Assembly (NCBI GenBank): GCA_038125995.1
Contig: JAYPEX010000004.1
Coordinates: 93,634 to 157,633 of the forward strand
DNA: 64,000 nucleotides
Direction of reading: 5' to 3'
Source: MAG-120531 sp038125995
Lineage (GTDB): Bacteria; Bacteroidota; Bacteroidia; Flavobacteriales; Flavobacteriaceae
Shown here: positions 16,778 to 26,267 of the stretch, one piece after another
How the letters are laid out: each line of letters starts with the position of its first letter
Numbering within the stretch: the first letter of the stretch is position 1
Notes under the pieces: model-generated
The model's input: the letters and a program-made list of their open reading frames with translations, nothing else
Databases searched by the model: none
What the model was told of the DNA's origin: nothing
Translations under genes and position numbers: made by a program

Positions 16778-17854
16778 TTAACGTATCTTACGAGTGATAA
16801 TTTCACTCATGGTCACATTTTCGTAATTCTTTTTGACAAAATTAAGCGTTAAATTTAAGATGGCCCCCATCGACTGACACGATTTAAACTTTGTATCATG
16901 AGTGAGTTCAAAAATTTCCAACTTTAAGCGATCGACATTTTCTTTTAGTGATATTTTATCCTCTAAAGAGGCCTTTATCAATTGGTTTAAACGTTTTTCC
17001 CAAGATAAAATACGCTTTGCCATTATGGATCGCTCTTCTAATTTATACTGAGTAATGGAATCTTCATTTAGACGTTCACGTACCATTTCTACAACCCTAT
17101 TGTTTTCTTTGAAGAATTGTGGTCTATAAATATTTAATCGTCCTTCGAAAGATTGTTGATCAAAATCAATCGCTCTAATTTTATATTCGACATGATCAAA
17201 ATCATGTATGGGTACAATAACATAATTGTAGGATCTCATATCCCCTAACAAACGAATCATGCAGCGCTCGTTAAACTTTACAAATTCTTTGGCAATCTGA
17301 GCTTTCTCTATGGTTGTACAATTATCCAAATAGGATTCAATAAATACATCTCCTGGTATCCCCAAGATGTGTTCTTCGATGAGCGTATCCTTGTGAACTA
17401 AAAAGTTTAAATTATAAGGAGATAACATATGCTCTAATTCCAATCCATAAATTCTAGAGGCATCGGTTTTCTTTACATAGAAATAGGTAAAGTTATCATT
17501 TATAATGTTTCGAATCTTAACTCTGAAAGGCTTGGAATTACCAAAGGTGCAAAAATCGATAGCATCAACATTGAGGTAAGGAATAATAAAATCACTTCCG
17601 TCTGAATGAAGAATTGAATAGACTTTTTTAAGCCCTAAATCGATCTCATCACGCTCGTATTCAGAATAATACACTCGTATCCACAATGTATCTTCATCAT
17701 TTTCATCGTACACACTAACGGAACCTGAAAAGCGAAGTAAATCCTCGTAGAGCACTGGCACTTCAATATATCTTTTGTATTCCTTCAAGTAAGCCATCAA
17801 CTTTTCATTGACTGGAAAAGCAGGCTTTTTTTTGGACATTATATTTTGAGCCAT
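16778..17854 (-). CDS. Conserved protein of unknown function with protein-kinase-like motifs
   Basis: A 358-residue soluble protein that I do not recognise as a named family, though similar proteins seem widespread in flavobacteria. Motif order resembles a protein-kinase-like fold: a beta3-type YVKK (126-129), acidic residues in a following helix (Glu139, Glu141), a hinge-like EEHILGIPGDVFIE (160-173), a catalytic-loop-like GDMRSYN (204-210) with the D-x4-N spacing, and a DFG-like IDFD (229-232) after about 20 residues. A long charged helical tail covers about 255-320. An activity is inference only. It is transcribed away from an ABC exporter and towards the frameshifted unknown. Confidence 0.8.
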   Translation of the reverse strand: MAQNIMSKKKPAFPVNEKLMAYLKEYKRYIEVPVLYEDLLRFSGSVSVYDENDEDTLWIRVYYSEYERDEIDLGLKKVYSILHSDGSDFIIPYLNVDAIDFCTFGNSKPFRVKIRNIINDNFTYFYVKKTDASRIYGLELEHMLSPYNLNFLVHKDTLIEEHILGIPGDVFIESYLDNCTTIEKAQIAKEFVKFNERCMIRLLGDMRSYNYVIVPIHDFDHVEYKIRAIDFDQQSFEGRLNIYRPQFFKENNRVVEMVRERLNEDSITQYKLEERSIMAKRILSWEKRLNQLIKASLEDKISLKENVDRLKLEIFELTHDTKFKSCQSMGAILNLTLNFVKKNYENVTMSEIITRKIR

Positions 17855-17950
17855 AGTGATAGAATTCTGATTTTGTAAAACAATCGTATCTTAGAAGTAA
17901 CAAATTACTAATTTATTCGTCAATATTCATAAGACCAAAATCATAAACTA

Positions 17951-18856
17951 TTGGAAATTATTTTATCGGCATCCAATCTATCAAAGAACTACGGCCTATT
18001 AAAAGCTGTCAACGACTTAAGTTTTGAACTTTATAAGGGTAAGGTTTATGGATTATTAGGCCCTAATGGAAGTGGTAAATCCACTACTTTGGGAATGGTT
18101 CTCAATGTTGTAAATCCTTCTCTAGGAACTTTTGAATGGTTTGAAGGAAGAAGCTCAGTACATCAAGCTCTAAAGAAAGTGGGAGCTATTATTGAGCGAC
18201 CTAATTTTTACCCATATCTCACAGCCACAAAGAATTTGGAACTTGTATGCAAAATCAAAGGAGTTTCATCAAATAAAATCGAAGAAAAGCTAAAACTAGT
18301 AGATCTCTGGGATCGAAAAGATTCAAAGTTTGGCACTTTCTCATTGGGAATGAAACAGCGTTTAGCGATTGCTTCAGCCCTGTTAAACGATCCTGAACTA
18401 CTAATTCTTGATGAACCAACAAACGGATTAGATCCTGAAGGAATACACCAAATACGCTCTCTAATTATTGAAATTGCTTCTAGTGGAACAACTATTTTAC
18501 TAGCCTCTCACCTATTGGATGAAGTTGAAAAAGTGTGTTCTCATGTTCTTGTACTTCAAAAAGGAAACTTACTCTACAATGGTAAAGTAAGTGAAATGAA
18601 TGGACATAAAGGTTTTTTTAAGCTCAAATCTAACGATCATAAGCAATTGACAGAAACCTTAAAAACCATCAGTTATTTAACTGATATTAGAGAAAAGAAT
18701 GGATTTGTCATCGCAGATATTGAGTCTGAAATTCCATCGGAACAACTCAACAAACAATTGTCTGAAAGAGGAATCTACCTCTCACACTTAACAAAAGAAT
18801 TCATCAGTTTAGAAGAGCAGTTCTTGAGTTTGACCAAAAGTAAATACCAACAATGA
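17951..18856 (+). CDS. ABC exporter ATP-binding protein
   Basis: A 301-residue ABC-2-type ATPase with Walker A GPNGSGKST, signature FSLGMKQRL, Walker B LLILDEPTNGLDPEG and the switch His in LLASHLLDEVE. The C-terminal 80 residues are the accessory domain typical of multidrug or antibiotic exporters. The start is TTG at 17951; no ATG lies between it and the N-terminal motif. The stop overlaps the permease gene by 4 bp. Substrate unknown. Confidence 0.92.
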   Translation: MEIILSASNLSKNYGLLKAVNDLSFELYKGKVYGLLGPNGSGKSTTLGMVLNVVNPSLGTFEWFEGRSSVHQALKKVGAIIERPNFYPYLTATKNLELVCKIKGVSSNKIEEKLKLVDLWDRKDSKFGTFSLGMKQRLAIASALLNDPELLILDEPTNGLDPEGIHQIRSLIIEIASSGTTILLASHLLDEVEKVCSHVLVLQKGNLLYNGKVSEMNGHKGFFKLKSNDHKQLTETLKTISYLTDIREKNGFVIADIESEIPSEQLNKQLSERGIYLSHLTKEFISLEEQFLSLTKSKYQQ

Positions 18857-19686
18857 AACGACTATTAGAGATAGAATTTATAAAACTTTGGAACAATAAA
18901 ATTAGCAAAGTCATTATCTATGCTTATTTTACACTTATTTGCTCTCTAGCGCTAATCGCTGCTATCAAATTTGATATTGGTCCAATTAAATTTCACTTGG
19001 CTGATCAAGGAATTTTTAACTTTCCTTATATATGGCATTTAAATACCTTTTTTGGAGCCTTATTTAAAATCTTTTTAGCCATAATTATCGTTTCGATGAC
19101 TGCTAATGAATATTCCTATAAAACCATCAAACAAAATTTAATCGATGGTCTTTCAAAAATGGAATTTATCCTCTCAAAGGTATATATGTCTGGATTGTTT
19201 GCTTTGATCTCGACTATTTTCATATTCACTATCAGTCTTATTCTAGGATTGGTGTATTCAGATTACAACGAAATGGGAATCATTTTTAGTGATTTGAGTT
19301 TTATAATCGCCTATTTTGTGAAACTTTTTACCTTTTTTAGCTTTTGTCTCTTTGCTGGAGTTTTGGTAAAAAAATCAGCTTATGCATTAGGTTTTATAGT
19401 CATCTGGCAAATGTTTGAAGTATTTGTAAGAGGGATGATTCAATGGAAGCTATTCGATAGTGAAACTACTGATGCTATTATGGGATTCTTCCCGTTAAAT
19501 TCCATGTGGAATCTTCTAAAAGAACCTTTTTCAAGATTTGAAGCTGTTCAAATCGTAGCTCAGCAAATAGGTGAAGATCTAAATCTAGATTACTACACCA
19601 GTATTGGAGATTTTAGTATCGCTATCTTTTGGGCCATAACATTTATCTACCTCTCGTATTTGATCTTAAAAAAGAGAGACCTTTAG
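18853..19686 (+). CDS. ABC-2 type permease
   Basis: The membrane partner of the preceding ATPase: 277 residues with about six hydrophobic segments and the usual ABC-2 start (RLLEIEFIKLWNNKISK). A TANEYSYKTIKQNLIDGLSK coupling region follows the second membrane segment. Overlap of ATG and TGA shows translational coupling. Substrate cannot be predicted. Confidence 0.9.
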   Translation: MKRLLEIEFIKLWNNKISKVIIYAYFTLICSLALIAAIKFDIGPIKFHLADQGIFNFPYIWHLNTFFGALFKIFLAIIIVSMTANEYSYKTIKQNLIDGLSKMEFILSKVYMSGLFALISTIFIFTISLILGLVYSDYNEMGIIFSDLSFIIAYFVKLFTFFSFCLFAGVLVKKSAYALGFIVIWQMFEVFVRGMIQWKLFDSETTDAIMGFFPLNSMWNLLKEPFSRFEAVQIVAQQIGEDLNLDYYTSIGDFSIAIFWAITFIYLSYLILKKRDL

Positions 19687-19732
19687 CATTTCATTCATAG
19701 GTCAATTCAAAGGGCTTTCGTATTTTTAGACC

Positions 19733-21730
19733 ATGGAGTTTAAAGTCGAATCCAAATTCAAACCCACAGGAGATCAACCTCAAGCTATCAAAGAATTAGT
19801 TCAAGGAATCAACGATGGAGTTACGCATCAAACCCTACTAGGAGTAACGGGTTCTGGAAAAACTTTTACGGTTGCTAACGTTATTGAAAGCGTACAAAAA
19901 CCAACCTTAGTCTTAGCCCATAACAAGACCCTAGCCGCTCAGCTCTATTCAGAATTCAAACAGTTTTTTCCCAACAACGCAGTAGAATACTTCGTTTCTT
20001 ACTACGATTACTACCAACCAGAGGCTTATATTCCTGTTACAGGAGTCTACATCGAAAAGGATTTATCCATTAATGAGGATATTGAAAAGATGCGACTCAG
20101 CACCACTTCTTCCCTGCTTTCTGGAAGAAGGGATGTCATTGTCATAGCATCAGTTTCTTGTTTATACGGTATTGGTAATCCAGTCGAATTCAAGAAAAAT
20201 CTAATTGAACTTGAAACCGATCAAGTCATTTCAAGAACAAAATTATTACACCTATTAGTTCAAAGTCTCTATTCCAGGACAACCGACGAGTTTAAAAATG
20301 GGAACTTTAGAATCCATGGAGATGTTGTAGATGTGTTTCCTTCCTATACCGATCACGCTTATCGAATTCACTTCTTTGGTGATGAAATAGAAGAATTGGA
20401 ACTCTATGATCCTCTTAACAACAAGACCTTATCCAAAGTCAATCATTTGAGAATCTATCCGGCAAATATGTTTGTGACTTCTCAAGATGTACTTCAAAAT
20501 GCCATTCATCAAATTCAAGATGATTTGGTCAAGCAAGTCAATTACTTTAAAGAGATTGGCAAATATCTTGAAGCTAAACGCTTACAAGAACGCACCGAAT
20601 TCGATTTAGAAATGATACGAGAACTCGGCTATTGTTCTGGTATTGAAAACTATTCTCGCTATTTAGATGGCAGGGATCCAGGAACGAGGCCTTTCTGTCT
20701 TTTAGATTATTTTCCTAATGATTTTCTAATGGTGGTCGATGAATCCCATGTGACGATTCCTCAGGTTCACGCTATGTATGGAGGAGATCGTTCAAGAAAA
20801 GAAAACCTAGTGGAATACGGTTTTCGATTACCAGCCGCTATGGACAATAGACCTTTGAAATTTGAAGAATTTGAAATGCTTCAAAACCAAGTCCTCTATG
20901 TGAGTGCTACTCCAGCTGATTACGAACTCGCTCATTGCGAAGGTGTGTACACGGAACAAATTATTCGTCCAACTGGATTATTAGATCCCATTATCGAAGT
21001 TAGACCTTCTGAAAATCAAATTGATGATTTGATGGAAGAAATCAGACAACGAGTTGAAAAGAATGAACGTACTTTAGTAACAACCCTTACCAAACGTATG
21101 GCTGAAGAGCTCACTAAGTATTTGACTCGATTGCAAATACGCTGCTCATATATACACTCAGATGTAGATACCCTTGAACGCGTTGAAATCATGCAAGATC
21201 TTCGCAAAGGAATCTATGATGTACTCATTGGAGTCAATCTCCTAAGAGAGGGCTTAGATCTTCCAGAGGTATCTCTTGTGGCGATCATAGACGCAGACAA
21301 AGAAGGCTTTTTGAGATCACATCGCTCGTTGACTCAAACAATTGGTAGAGCTGCTAGACATCCCGATGGAAAAGCTATTTTGTATGCTGATCAGATCACT
21401 AAAAGCATGCAACTTACCATCGATGAAACCACCTATAGAAGGGAAAAACAAAATGCTTATAACAAAGCAAATAATCTTACACCAAAAGCATTAAACAAAA
21501 GTCTTGATAATGTTTTGACTAAAAACTCAGTATCTGCGTATCACTTTGAAAAGAAAGAAAAATTAGCTCAGGAAAAAGATGTTGAATACCTTAGCTCAAG
21601 TGAACTCGATAAACGTATAACCAATAGAAGAAAGCTAATGGAAAAGGCTGCCATGGATTTAGACTTTATAGAGGCAGCAGCTCTTAGAGATGAAATCAAG
21701 TTGTTACAAGATCAAAAGAAAAAACTATGA
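19733..21730 (+). CDS. uvrB: UvrABC excinuclease subunit B
   Basis: The DNA damage-verification helicase of nucleotide excision repair. The 665 residues have Walker A GVTGSGKT (37-44), the damage-probing beta-hairpin (SYYDYYQPEAYIP), Walker B DESH, a late helicase motif QTIGRAARH and a C-terminal UVR domain (about 626-661) that contacts UvrC. It overlaps the next gene by 4 bp. No uvrA or uvrC is in the window. Confidence 0.98.
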   Translation: MEFKVESKFKPTGDQPQAIKELVQGINDGVTHQTLLGVTGSGKTFTVANVIESVQKPTLVLAHNKTLAAQLYSEFKQFFPNNAVEYFVSYYDYYQPEAYIPVTGVYIEKDLSINEDIEKMRLSTTSSLLSGRRDVIVIASVSCLYGIGNPVEFKKNLIELETDQVISRTKLLHLLVQSLYSRTTDEFKNGNFRIHGDVVDVFPSYTDHAYRIHFFGDEIEELELYDPLNNKTLSKVNHLRIYPANMFVTSQDVLQNAIHQIQDDLVKQVNYFKEIGKYLEAKRLQERTEFDLEMIRELGYCSGIENYSRYLDGRDPGTRPFCLLDYFPNDFLMVVDESHVTIPQVHAMYGGDRSRKENLVEYGFRLPAAMDNRPLKFEEFEMLQNQVLYVSATPADYELAHCEGVYTEQIIRPTGLLDPIIEVRPSENQIDDLMEEIRQRVEKNERTLVTTLTKRMAEELTKYLTRLQIRCSYIHSDVDTLERVEIMQDLRKGIYDVLIGVNLLREGLDLPEVSLVAIIDADKEGFLRSHRSLTQTIGRAARHPDGKAILYADQITKSMQLTIDETTYRREKQNAYNKANNLTPKALNKSLDNVLTKNSVSAYHFEKKEKLAQEKDVEYLSSSELDKRITNRRKLMEKAAMDLDFIEAAALRDEIKLLQDQKKKL

Positions 21731-23253
21731 ATAAAGTACTAACGGTTCTCGTGAGCGTAATCATCAGTTTTACGACTGCAGTAAAAGCTCAAAAATTAAA
21801 ATCAGACAAGATCTTTAGTTTAGCGGAGGAGTTGACTCCTAAAGCCTTGGTAAATCTAAAGGATTTTATAGCAGTAGCTAATGATTCTAAGATTCAAGAA
21901 CAGTTGGATAAGAATCTAAATTATTCAAAAGGGCTTTTAGAAAATTTAGATTTTAAAACTCAGATCATCACCACTGATGGAGTTCCAGTTCTTTTAGCTT
22001 CTAAGACTGTTGACTCTAACTTACCTACAGTTTTATTTTACCTTCAAATCGATGGACAGCCTGTCAATGAAAGTAGCTGGGATCAAAAAGATCCTTATCA
22101 AATAGTAATTAAAGAGCAACAAGTTGATGGGAGTTGGAATACTATCCCTTTTGAGAACAGCTCAGTATCTAATAAAGATTGGAGAGTTTTTGGTAGATCT
22201 GTATCTGATTCTAAAGGCCCTAGCACTGCTCTTTTAACAGCTTTAGAATACTATCATTCCAAGAAATGGAAGACTGCATTTAATGTTAAGCTACTTCTAG
22301 ACTTTCAAGAAGAAATGGGTTCACCAACTCTTGAAAAAGCTGTAATTGAAAATAAAAGTTCATTTGATGCCGATTATTTAATCATTATGGATGGCACCAG
22401 AGATGTGAGTAATAAACCTACTGTGACCTTTGGTGCTCGTGGTATCGTAACTGCTACCCTTACGGTATTTGGACCAAAAGAGCCATTGCATTCTGGTCAA
22501 TACGGAAACTACGCTCCCAATCCTGTCTTCAAGGCATCGAGATTAATTGCTAGTATGAAAGATGAAAGTGGAATGGTGCTCATTGATGATTTTTACAAGG
22601 GTATCGTACTGAATGATTTAGTAAATGCAGAACTTGCCAATGCCAGTATGGATTCCCTAGAATTAAACGAGCGATTGGGAATTGCCATTGAAGAAATGGT
22701 ATCTAATTCCTATCAAGGATCCCTTCAGTATCCTTCCTTAAATATAAGAGGTCTACAAGCAGCCTGGACGGGAAAACAAGTTAGAACAATCATTCCCGAT
22801 AAAGTGGTCATTGAAATTGATATGAGAACTGTTAAAGAATCAAAACCTGAAGATTTGATTGAAGCTCTAAAAAATCACATCGCAAAACAAGGGTTTGAAT
22901 TAATCGATGGAGAACCCACAGATGAGGAACGATCTATGTATGAGAACATAGCAACACTTAGCTATAAAATAGGATCTAAACCATTTAGAACATCACTATC
23001 CAGTCCTATTCGAACACTTATGGATGATTGCTTACAGCCCTTATTTGGAGATCAATATGTGTTGACAAGAACTACGGGTGGTTCACAACCCATAGCTCCA
23101 TTTATTACAACACTAAATGTGGATGCTGTATCTCTTCGAATTCCTAATCCAGATAACAACATCCACGCACCCAACGAAAACTTACGCATAGGAAACCTTA
23201 CAGAAGGAATTGCGAGTATACTTTCACTATTACAAACCCCAATTCAAAACTGA
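21727..23253 (+). CDS. Exported M20-family metallopeptidase, atypical metal site
   Basis: A 508-residue dipeptidase-type M20 protein with a signal peptide ending KAQ. Motifs align with the family: QIDGQPV (107-113) in place of the usual HYDVQPV, GRSVSDSKGPS (156-166, bridging Asp161), FQEEMGS (193-199, catalytic Glu195 and metal Glu196), MDG (Asp222), HSGQYG (255-260) and NIHAPNE near the end. The first metal-binding His is replaced by Gln107, which may lower or alter metal use. It overlaps uvrB by 4 bp and shares one base with the DUF1456 gene. Confidence 0.9.
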   Translation: MNKVLTVLVSVIISFTTAVKAQKLKSDKIFSLAEELTPKALVNLKDFIAVANDSKIQEQLDKNLNYSKGLLENLDFKTQIITTDGVPVLLASKTVDSNLPTVLFYLQIDGQPVNESSWDQKDPYQIVIKEQQVDGSWNTIPFENSSVSNKDWRVFGRSVSDSKGPSTALLTALEYYHSKKWKTAFNVKLLLDFQEEMGSPTLEKAVIENKSSFDADYLIIMDGTRDVSNKPTVTFGARGIVTATLTVFGPKEPLHSGQYGNYAPNPVFKASRLIASMKDESGMVLIDDFYKGIVLNDLVNAELANASMDSLELNERLGIAIEEMVSNSYQGSLQYPSLNIRGLQAAWTGKQVRTIIPDKVVIEIDMRTVKESKPEDLIEALKNHIAKQGFELIDGEPTDEERSMYENIATLSYKIGSKPFRTSLSSPIRTLMDDCLQPLFGDQYVLTRTTGGSQPIAPFITTLNVDAVSLRIPNPDNNIHAPNENLRIGNLTEGIASILSLLQTPIQN

Positions 23254-23528
23254 TGACCAATAACGACGTACTAAAGAAATTAAGAGTTGCACTTCAACTA
23301 AGAGATGAAGACATTGTAGAAATTTTAAAAATGGCAGATTTAAGGGTATCCAAATCAGAATTAGGGGCCTTTTTTAGAAAGGAAGATCATCCCAAATACA
23401 TGGAATGTGGAGATCAAATTCTCAGATATTTCCTAAATGGACTAGTGATCTATTTAAGAGGAACGAAAGAAAAACCTAAAAATCCAGCAGAGTCTTTAAA
23501 AACAAAACCTAAGGCAACTATCTATTAA
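23253..23528 (+). CDS. DUF1456 protein (YehS-like), single repeat
   Basis: A 91-residue cytoplasmic protein with one DUF1456 unit (LRVALQLRDEDIVEILKMADLR, then SELGAFFRKEDHPKY and ILRYFLNGL). E. coli YehS has two such units; this one corresponds best to the second, followed by a basic tail. Function unknown. Its ATG shares one base with the stop of the peptidase gene. Confidence 0.85.
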   Translation: MTNNDVLKKLRVALQLRDEDIVEILKMADLRVSKSELGAFFRKEDHPKYMECGDQILRYFLNGLVIYLRGTKEKPKNPAESLKTKPKATIY

Positions 23529-23568
23529 TAACAAAAAAGCCGATGAATAACATAGGCTTACTTGTTAT
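23528..23568. terminator. Possible hairpin between DUF1456 and sucC
   Basis: ATAACAA...TTGTTAT (7 bp) and inner AAGCC...GGCTT (5 bp) are separated by a two-base mismatch. No long T run follows on either strand, so a role as a bidirectional terminator is only plausible. Confidence 0.4.
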
Positions 23569-23583
23569 GAATGAGTAATTAAC

Positions 23584-24780
23584 TTAAGAAGCTAATACTT
23601 CTTTTACTTTATCAGCTGCTTCTTGGAATTGAACTGCTGAATGAACAGCGAGTCCTGATTGATCTAAGATTTCTTTAGCCTCAACTGCATTTGTTCCTTG
23701 AAGACGTACAATAATTGGAACTTTAATTTCGTCTCCCATGTTTGTATAGGCATCAACAACACCTTGTGCCACACGATCACAACGTACAATACCACCAAAA
23801 ATATTGATCAAGATTGCTTGAACATTTTCATCTCTTAATATCAATCTAAAAGCTTGTTCAACACGCTTAGCATCTGCTGTACCTCCAACATCCAAGAAGT
23901 TTGCAGGTTCACCACCAGCCATTTTGATCAAATCCATAGTTGCCATTGCAAGACCTGCTCCGTTTACCATACATCCAACGTTTCCATCCAAGTCAACATA
24001 GTTCAACCCAACTTCTTTAGCTTCAACTTCAACAGGATTTTCTTCTCTTGTATCTCTCATTTCAGCATAAGCTGGTCTTCTGTAAAGAGCATTATCGTCT
24101 AATACTACTTTAGCATCAACAGCTAAAATTTTATCGTCAGAGGTTTTGAGAACTGGGTTGATTTCAAAAAGTGAAGAATCACTTTCCACATAGGCTTTGT
24201 ACAAAGAAGCGACAAATTTTGTCATCCCTTTAAATGCTTGACCATTAAGACCTAAATTAAAAGCAATTTTTCTAGCTTGGAACGGCATTAGTCCGACTGA
24301 AGGATCAATTTCCTCGGTAAAGATTAAATGTGGAGTATGTTCTGCAACTGCTTCAATATCCATTCCACCTTCTGTAGAGTACATGATCATGTTTCTTCCA
24401 GTTGCTCTGTTTAAAAGAACAGAGATATAGAATTCAGAAGTTTCACTATCACCAGGATAATACACATCCTCTGCTACTAATACTTGGTGAACTTTTTTAC
24501 CCTCAGCAGAAGTTTGGGGAGTTATTAAATTCATTCCGATGATATCAGATGCAATTGATTTAACCTCATCTAAGTTTTTAGCGAGTTTTACTCCGCCACC
24601 TTTACCTCTACCACCAGCGTGAACCTGTGCTTTAATCACATGCCATCCGGTACCAGTTTCTTCAGTTAAACGCTTTGCAGCTACTACTGCCTCTTCTGGT
24701 GTTCCGGCAACAATTCCGCGTTGTACTCCAACACCAAAGCTCGCTAAAATTTCTTTTCCTTGATATTCGTGAAGATTCAT
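23584..24780 (-). CDS. sucC: Succinyl-CoA synthetase beta subunit
   Basis: ATP-grasp subunit of the TCA-cycle enzyme that makes ATP or GTP from succinyl-CoA. The 398 residues start with MNLHEYQGKEILASFGV and contain KAQVHAGGRGKGGGV, LFEINPVL, NGAGLAMATMD and NIFGGIVRCD, all diagnostic. The alpha subunit gene sucD is not adjacent. A -7 box lies 22 bp upstream. It is divergent from lysA across 185 bp. Confidence 0.98.
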   Translation of the reverse strand: MNLHEYQGKEILASFGVGVQRGIVAGTPEEAVVAAKRLTEETGTGWHVIKAQVHAGGRGKGGGVKLAKNLDEVKSIASDIIGMNLITPQTSAEGKKVHQVLVAEDVYYPGDSETSEFYISVLLNRATGRNMIMYSTEGGMDIEAVAEHTPHLIFTEEIDPSVGLMPFQARKIAFNLGLNGQAFKGMTKFVASLYKAYVESDSSLFEINPVLKTSDDKILAVDAKVVLDDNALYRRPAYAEMRDTREENPVEVEAKEVGLNYVDLDGNVGCMVNGAGLAMATMDLIKMAGGEPANFLDVGGTADAKRVEQAFRLILRDENVQAILINIFGGIVRCDRVAQGVVDAYTNMGDEIKVPIIVRLQGTNAVEAKEILDQSGLAVHSAVQFQEAADKVKEVLAS

Positions 24781-24802
24781 ATGTTTGCTTTATAATTCGG
24801 TA

Positions 24803-24810
24803 CAAAAATA
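24803..24810 (-). promoter_or_regulatory. Promoter -7 box for sucC
   Basis: TATTTTTG on the minus strand matches TAnnTTTG, 22 bp before the sucC ATG. No clear -33 TTG. Confidence 0.55.
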
Positions 24811-24924
24811 GAAAAACATAAAGGAATATTAACTATTAAAAAGCCTTAGTTCATTAATTTTTTTAATTAATATCGTTACGAATAAAACAATTTGTTTAAA
24901 AATTAAACAATTACCCTATACCTC

Positions 24925-24955
24925 TTGTGTGAGACCGATCTAAAGCATATTTTTG
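24925..24955 (+). promoter_or_regulatory. Full Bacteroidota-type promoter for lysA
   Basis: TTG at 24925-24927, 20 bp spacer, then TATTTTTG at 24948-24955. The predicted start of transcription is within about 8 bases of the lysA ATG, so the leader is very short. Confidence 0.7.
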
Positions 24956-24965
24956 AGGAAAATTT

Positions 24966-26210
24966 ATGTCCCTCATGAAGAACAAAGATCTATTAGCGAT
25001 TGCAAAAAAATTTGGAGCACCTGTATACGTTTACGACGCCGATAAAATCAAAAGTCAGTACGAACGTCTTTCTACTGCTTTTTCAAATGTCCCACATTTA
25101 AAATTAAATTACGCTGTTAAGGCACTATCAAATATCAGTGTTTTAAGGCTGATGAATAGTCTTGGAGCTGGATTAGACACAGTTTCCATTCAAGAGGTTG
25201 AATTGGGACTAGCAGCAGGTTATAACGCTTCTGATATCATATTCACTCCTAATGGAGTTTCTCTTGAAGAATTAGAAGAAGCCGCATTACTTGGTGTACA
25301 AATCAATATTGACAATCTATCTTTATTAGAGCAATTTGGTTCAAAGCACCCAAATACTCCTGTGTGTATTCGAATTAATCCACATGTTATGGCAGGTGGA
25401 AATGCCAATATCTCAGTAGGTCATATCGATTCTAAATTTGGAATCAGTATTCACCAAATTCCACATATTCTCAGAATTGTTGAATTGACAGGAATGAATA
25501 TCAATGGAATTCATATGCACACTGGAAGTGACATCTTAGATATCGATGTTTTCCTTTATGCATCTGAAATTTTATTTGACACTGCGAAACACTTTAAAGA
25601 CTTAGATTTTATCGATTTTGGATCTGGATTTAAGGTTCCTTATAAAGAAGGGGATATTGAAACCAATATCGAAGAATTAGGAAAAAAACTATCGAGTCGT
25701 TTTAACGATTTCTGTAAAGAATACGGCAAGGATTTAACACTTGGATTTGAGCCAGGTAAATTCTTAGTAAGTGAGGCTGGCAAATTCTTAGTCAAAGTCA
25801 ATGTCGTTAAACAAACTACATCGACTGTATTCGCTCAGGTTGATTCAGGTTTTAATCATCTGATTAGACCAATGTTGTACGGTGCTAAACACCACATCAG
25901 CAATATTTCAAATCCCATAGGAAAAGATCGTTTCTATTCTGTTGTAGGATACATTTGTGAGACAGATACGTTTGCAACCAATGTAAAAATCGCAGAAATT
26001 AATGAGGGTGATATTCTTGCGTTAGACAATGCCGGAGCTTATTGTTTTTCAATGGCTAGTAATTACAACTCTAGGTTTAAACCCGCCGAAGTGCTTTGGT
26101 ACAACGATCAAGCTCATTTGATTCGAGAACGAGAATCGATGGAGGATCTTCTCAGAAATCAAATCGATCTCAAGGGAGTTTTTACTAAAGAAGCTGTAAG
26201 CGTACAATAA
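24966..26210 (+). CDS. lysA: Diaminopimelate decarboxylase
   Basis: Converts meso-DAP to lysine using PLP. The 414 residues have the PLP lysine in NYAVKA (Lys52), HMHTGSDI, FGSGFKVPY, LGFEPGKFLV and the active-site CETDTF segment. The first ATG (24966) and a second in-frame ATG (24975) are both possible. The TGA/TAA region ends inside a large hairpin that also forms the terminator. Confidence 0.97.
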   Translation: MSLMKNKDLLAIAKKFGAPVYVYDADKIKSQYERLSTAFSNVPHLKLNYAVKALSNISVLRLMNSLGAGLDTVSIQEVELGLAAGYNASDIIFTPNGVSLEELEEAALLGVQINIDNLSLLEQFGSKHPNTPVCIRINPHVMAGGNANISVGHIDSKFGISIHQIPHILRIVELTGMNINGIHMHTGSDILDIDVFLYASEILFDTAKHFKDLDFIDFGSGFKVPYKEGDIETNIEELGKKLSSRFNDFCKEYGKDLTLGFEPGKFLVSEAGKFLVKVNVVKQTTSTVFAQVDSGFNHLIRPMLYGAKHHISNISNPIGKDRFYSVVGYICETDTFATNVKIAEINEGDILALDNAGAYCFSMASNYNSRFKPAEVLWYNDQAHLIRERESMEDLLRNQIDLKGVFTKEAVSVQ

Positions 26211-26244
26211 CTAAAGTTACACAACTTTAGACCTTTTATTGTAC
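26202..26244 (+). terminator. Two-part hairpin terminator overlapping the lysA stop codon
   Basis: The outer arm GTACAATAA (26202-26210, ending with the stop codon) pairs with TTATTGTAC (26236-26244). The inner arm CTAAAGTT (26211-26218) pairs with AACTTTAG (26223-26230) around ACAC. A 5-base bulge lies on one side; a T-rich stretch follows the inner stem. Confidence 0.65.
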
Positions 26245-26267
26245 ATTAGTAAACTAATTAAATCTTT

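Noticed and set aside
24781..24965. Possible riboswitch (lysine) before lysA
   Set aside because: The lysA promoter leaves a leader of under 10 bases, so there is no room for one, and no conserved structure was seen.
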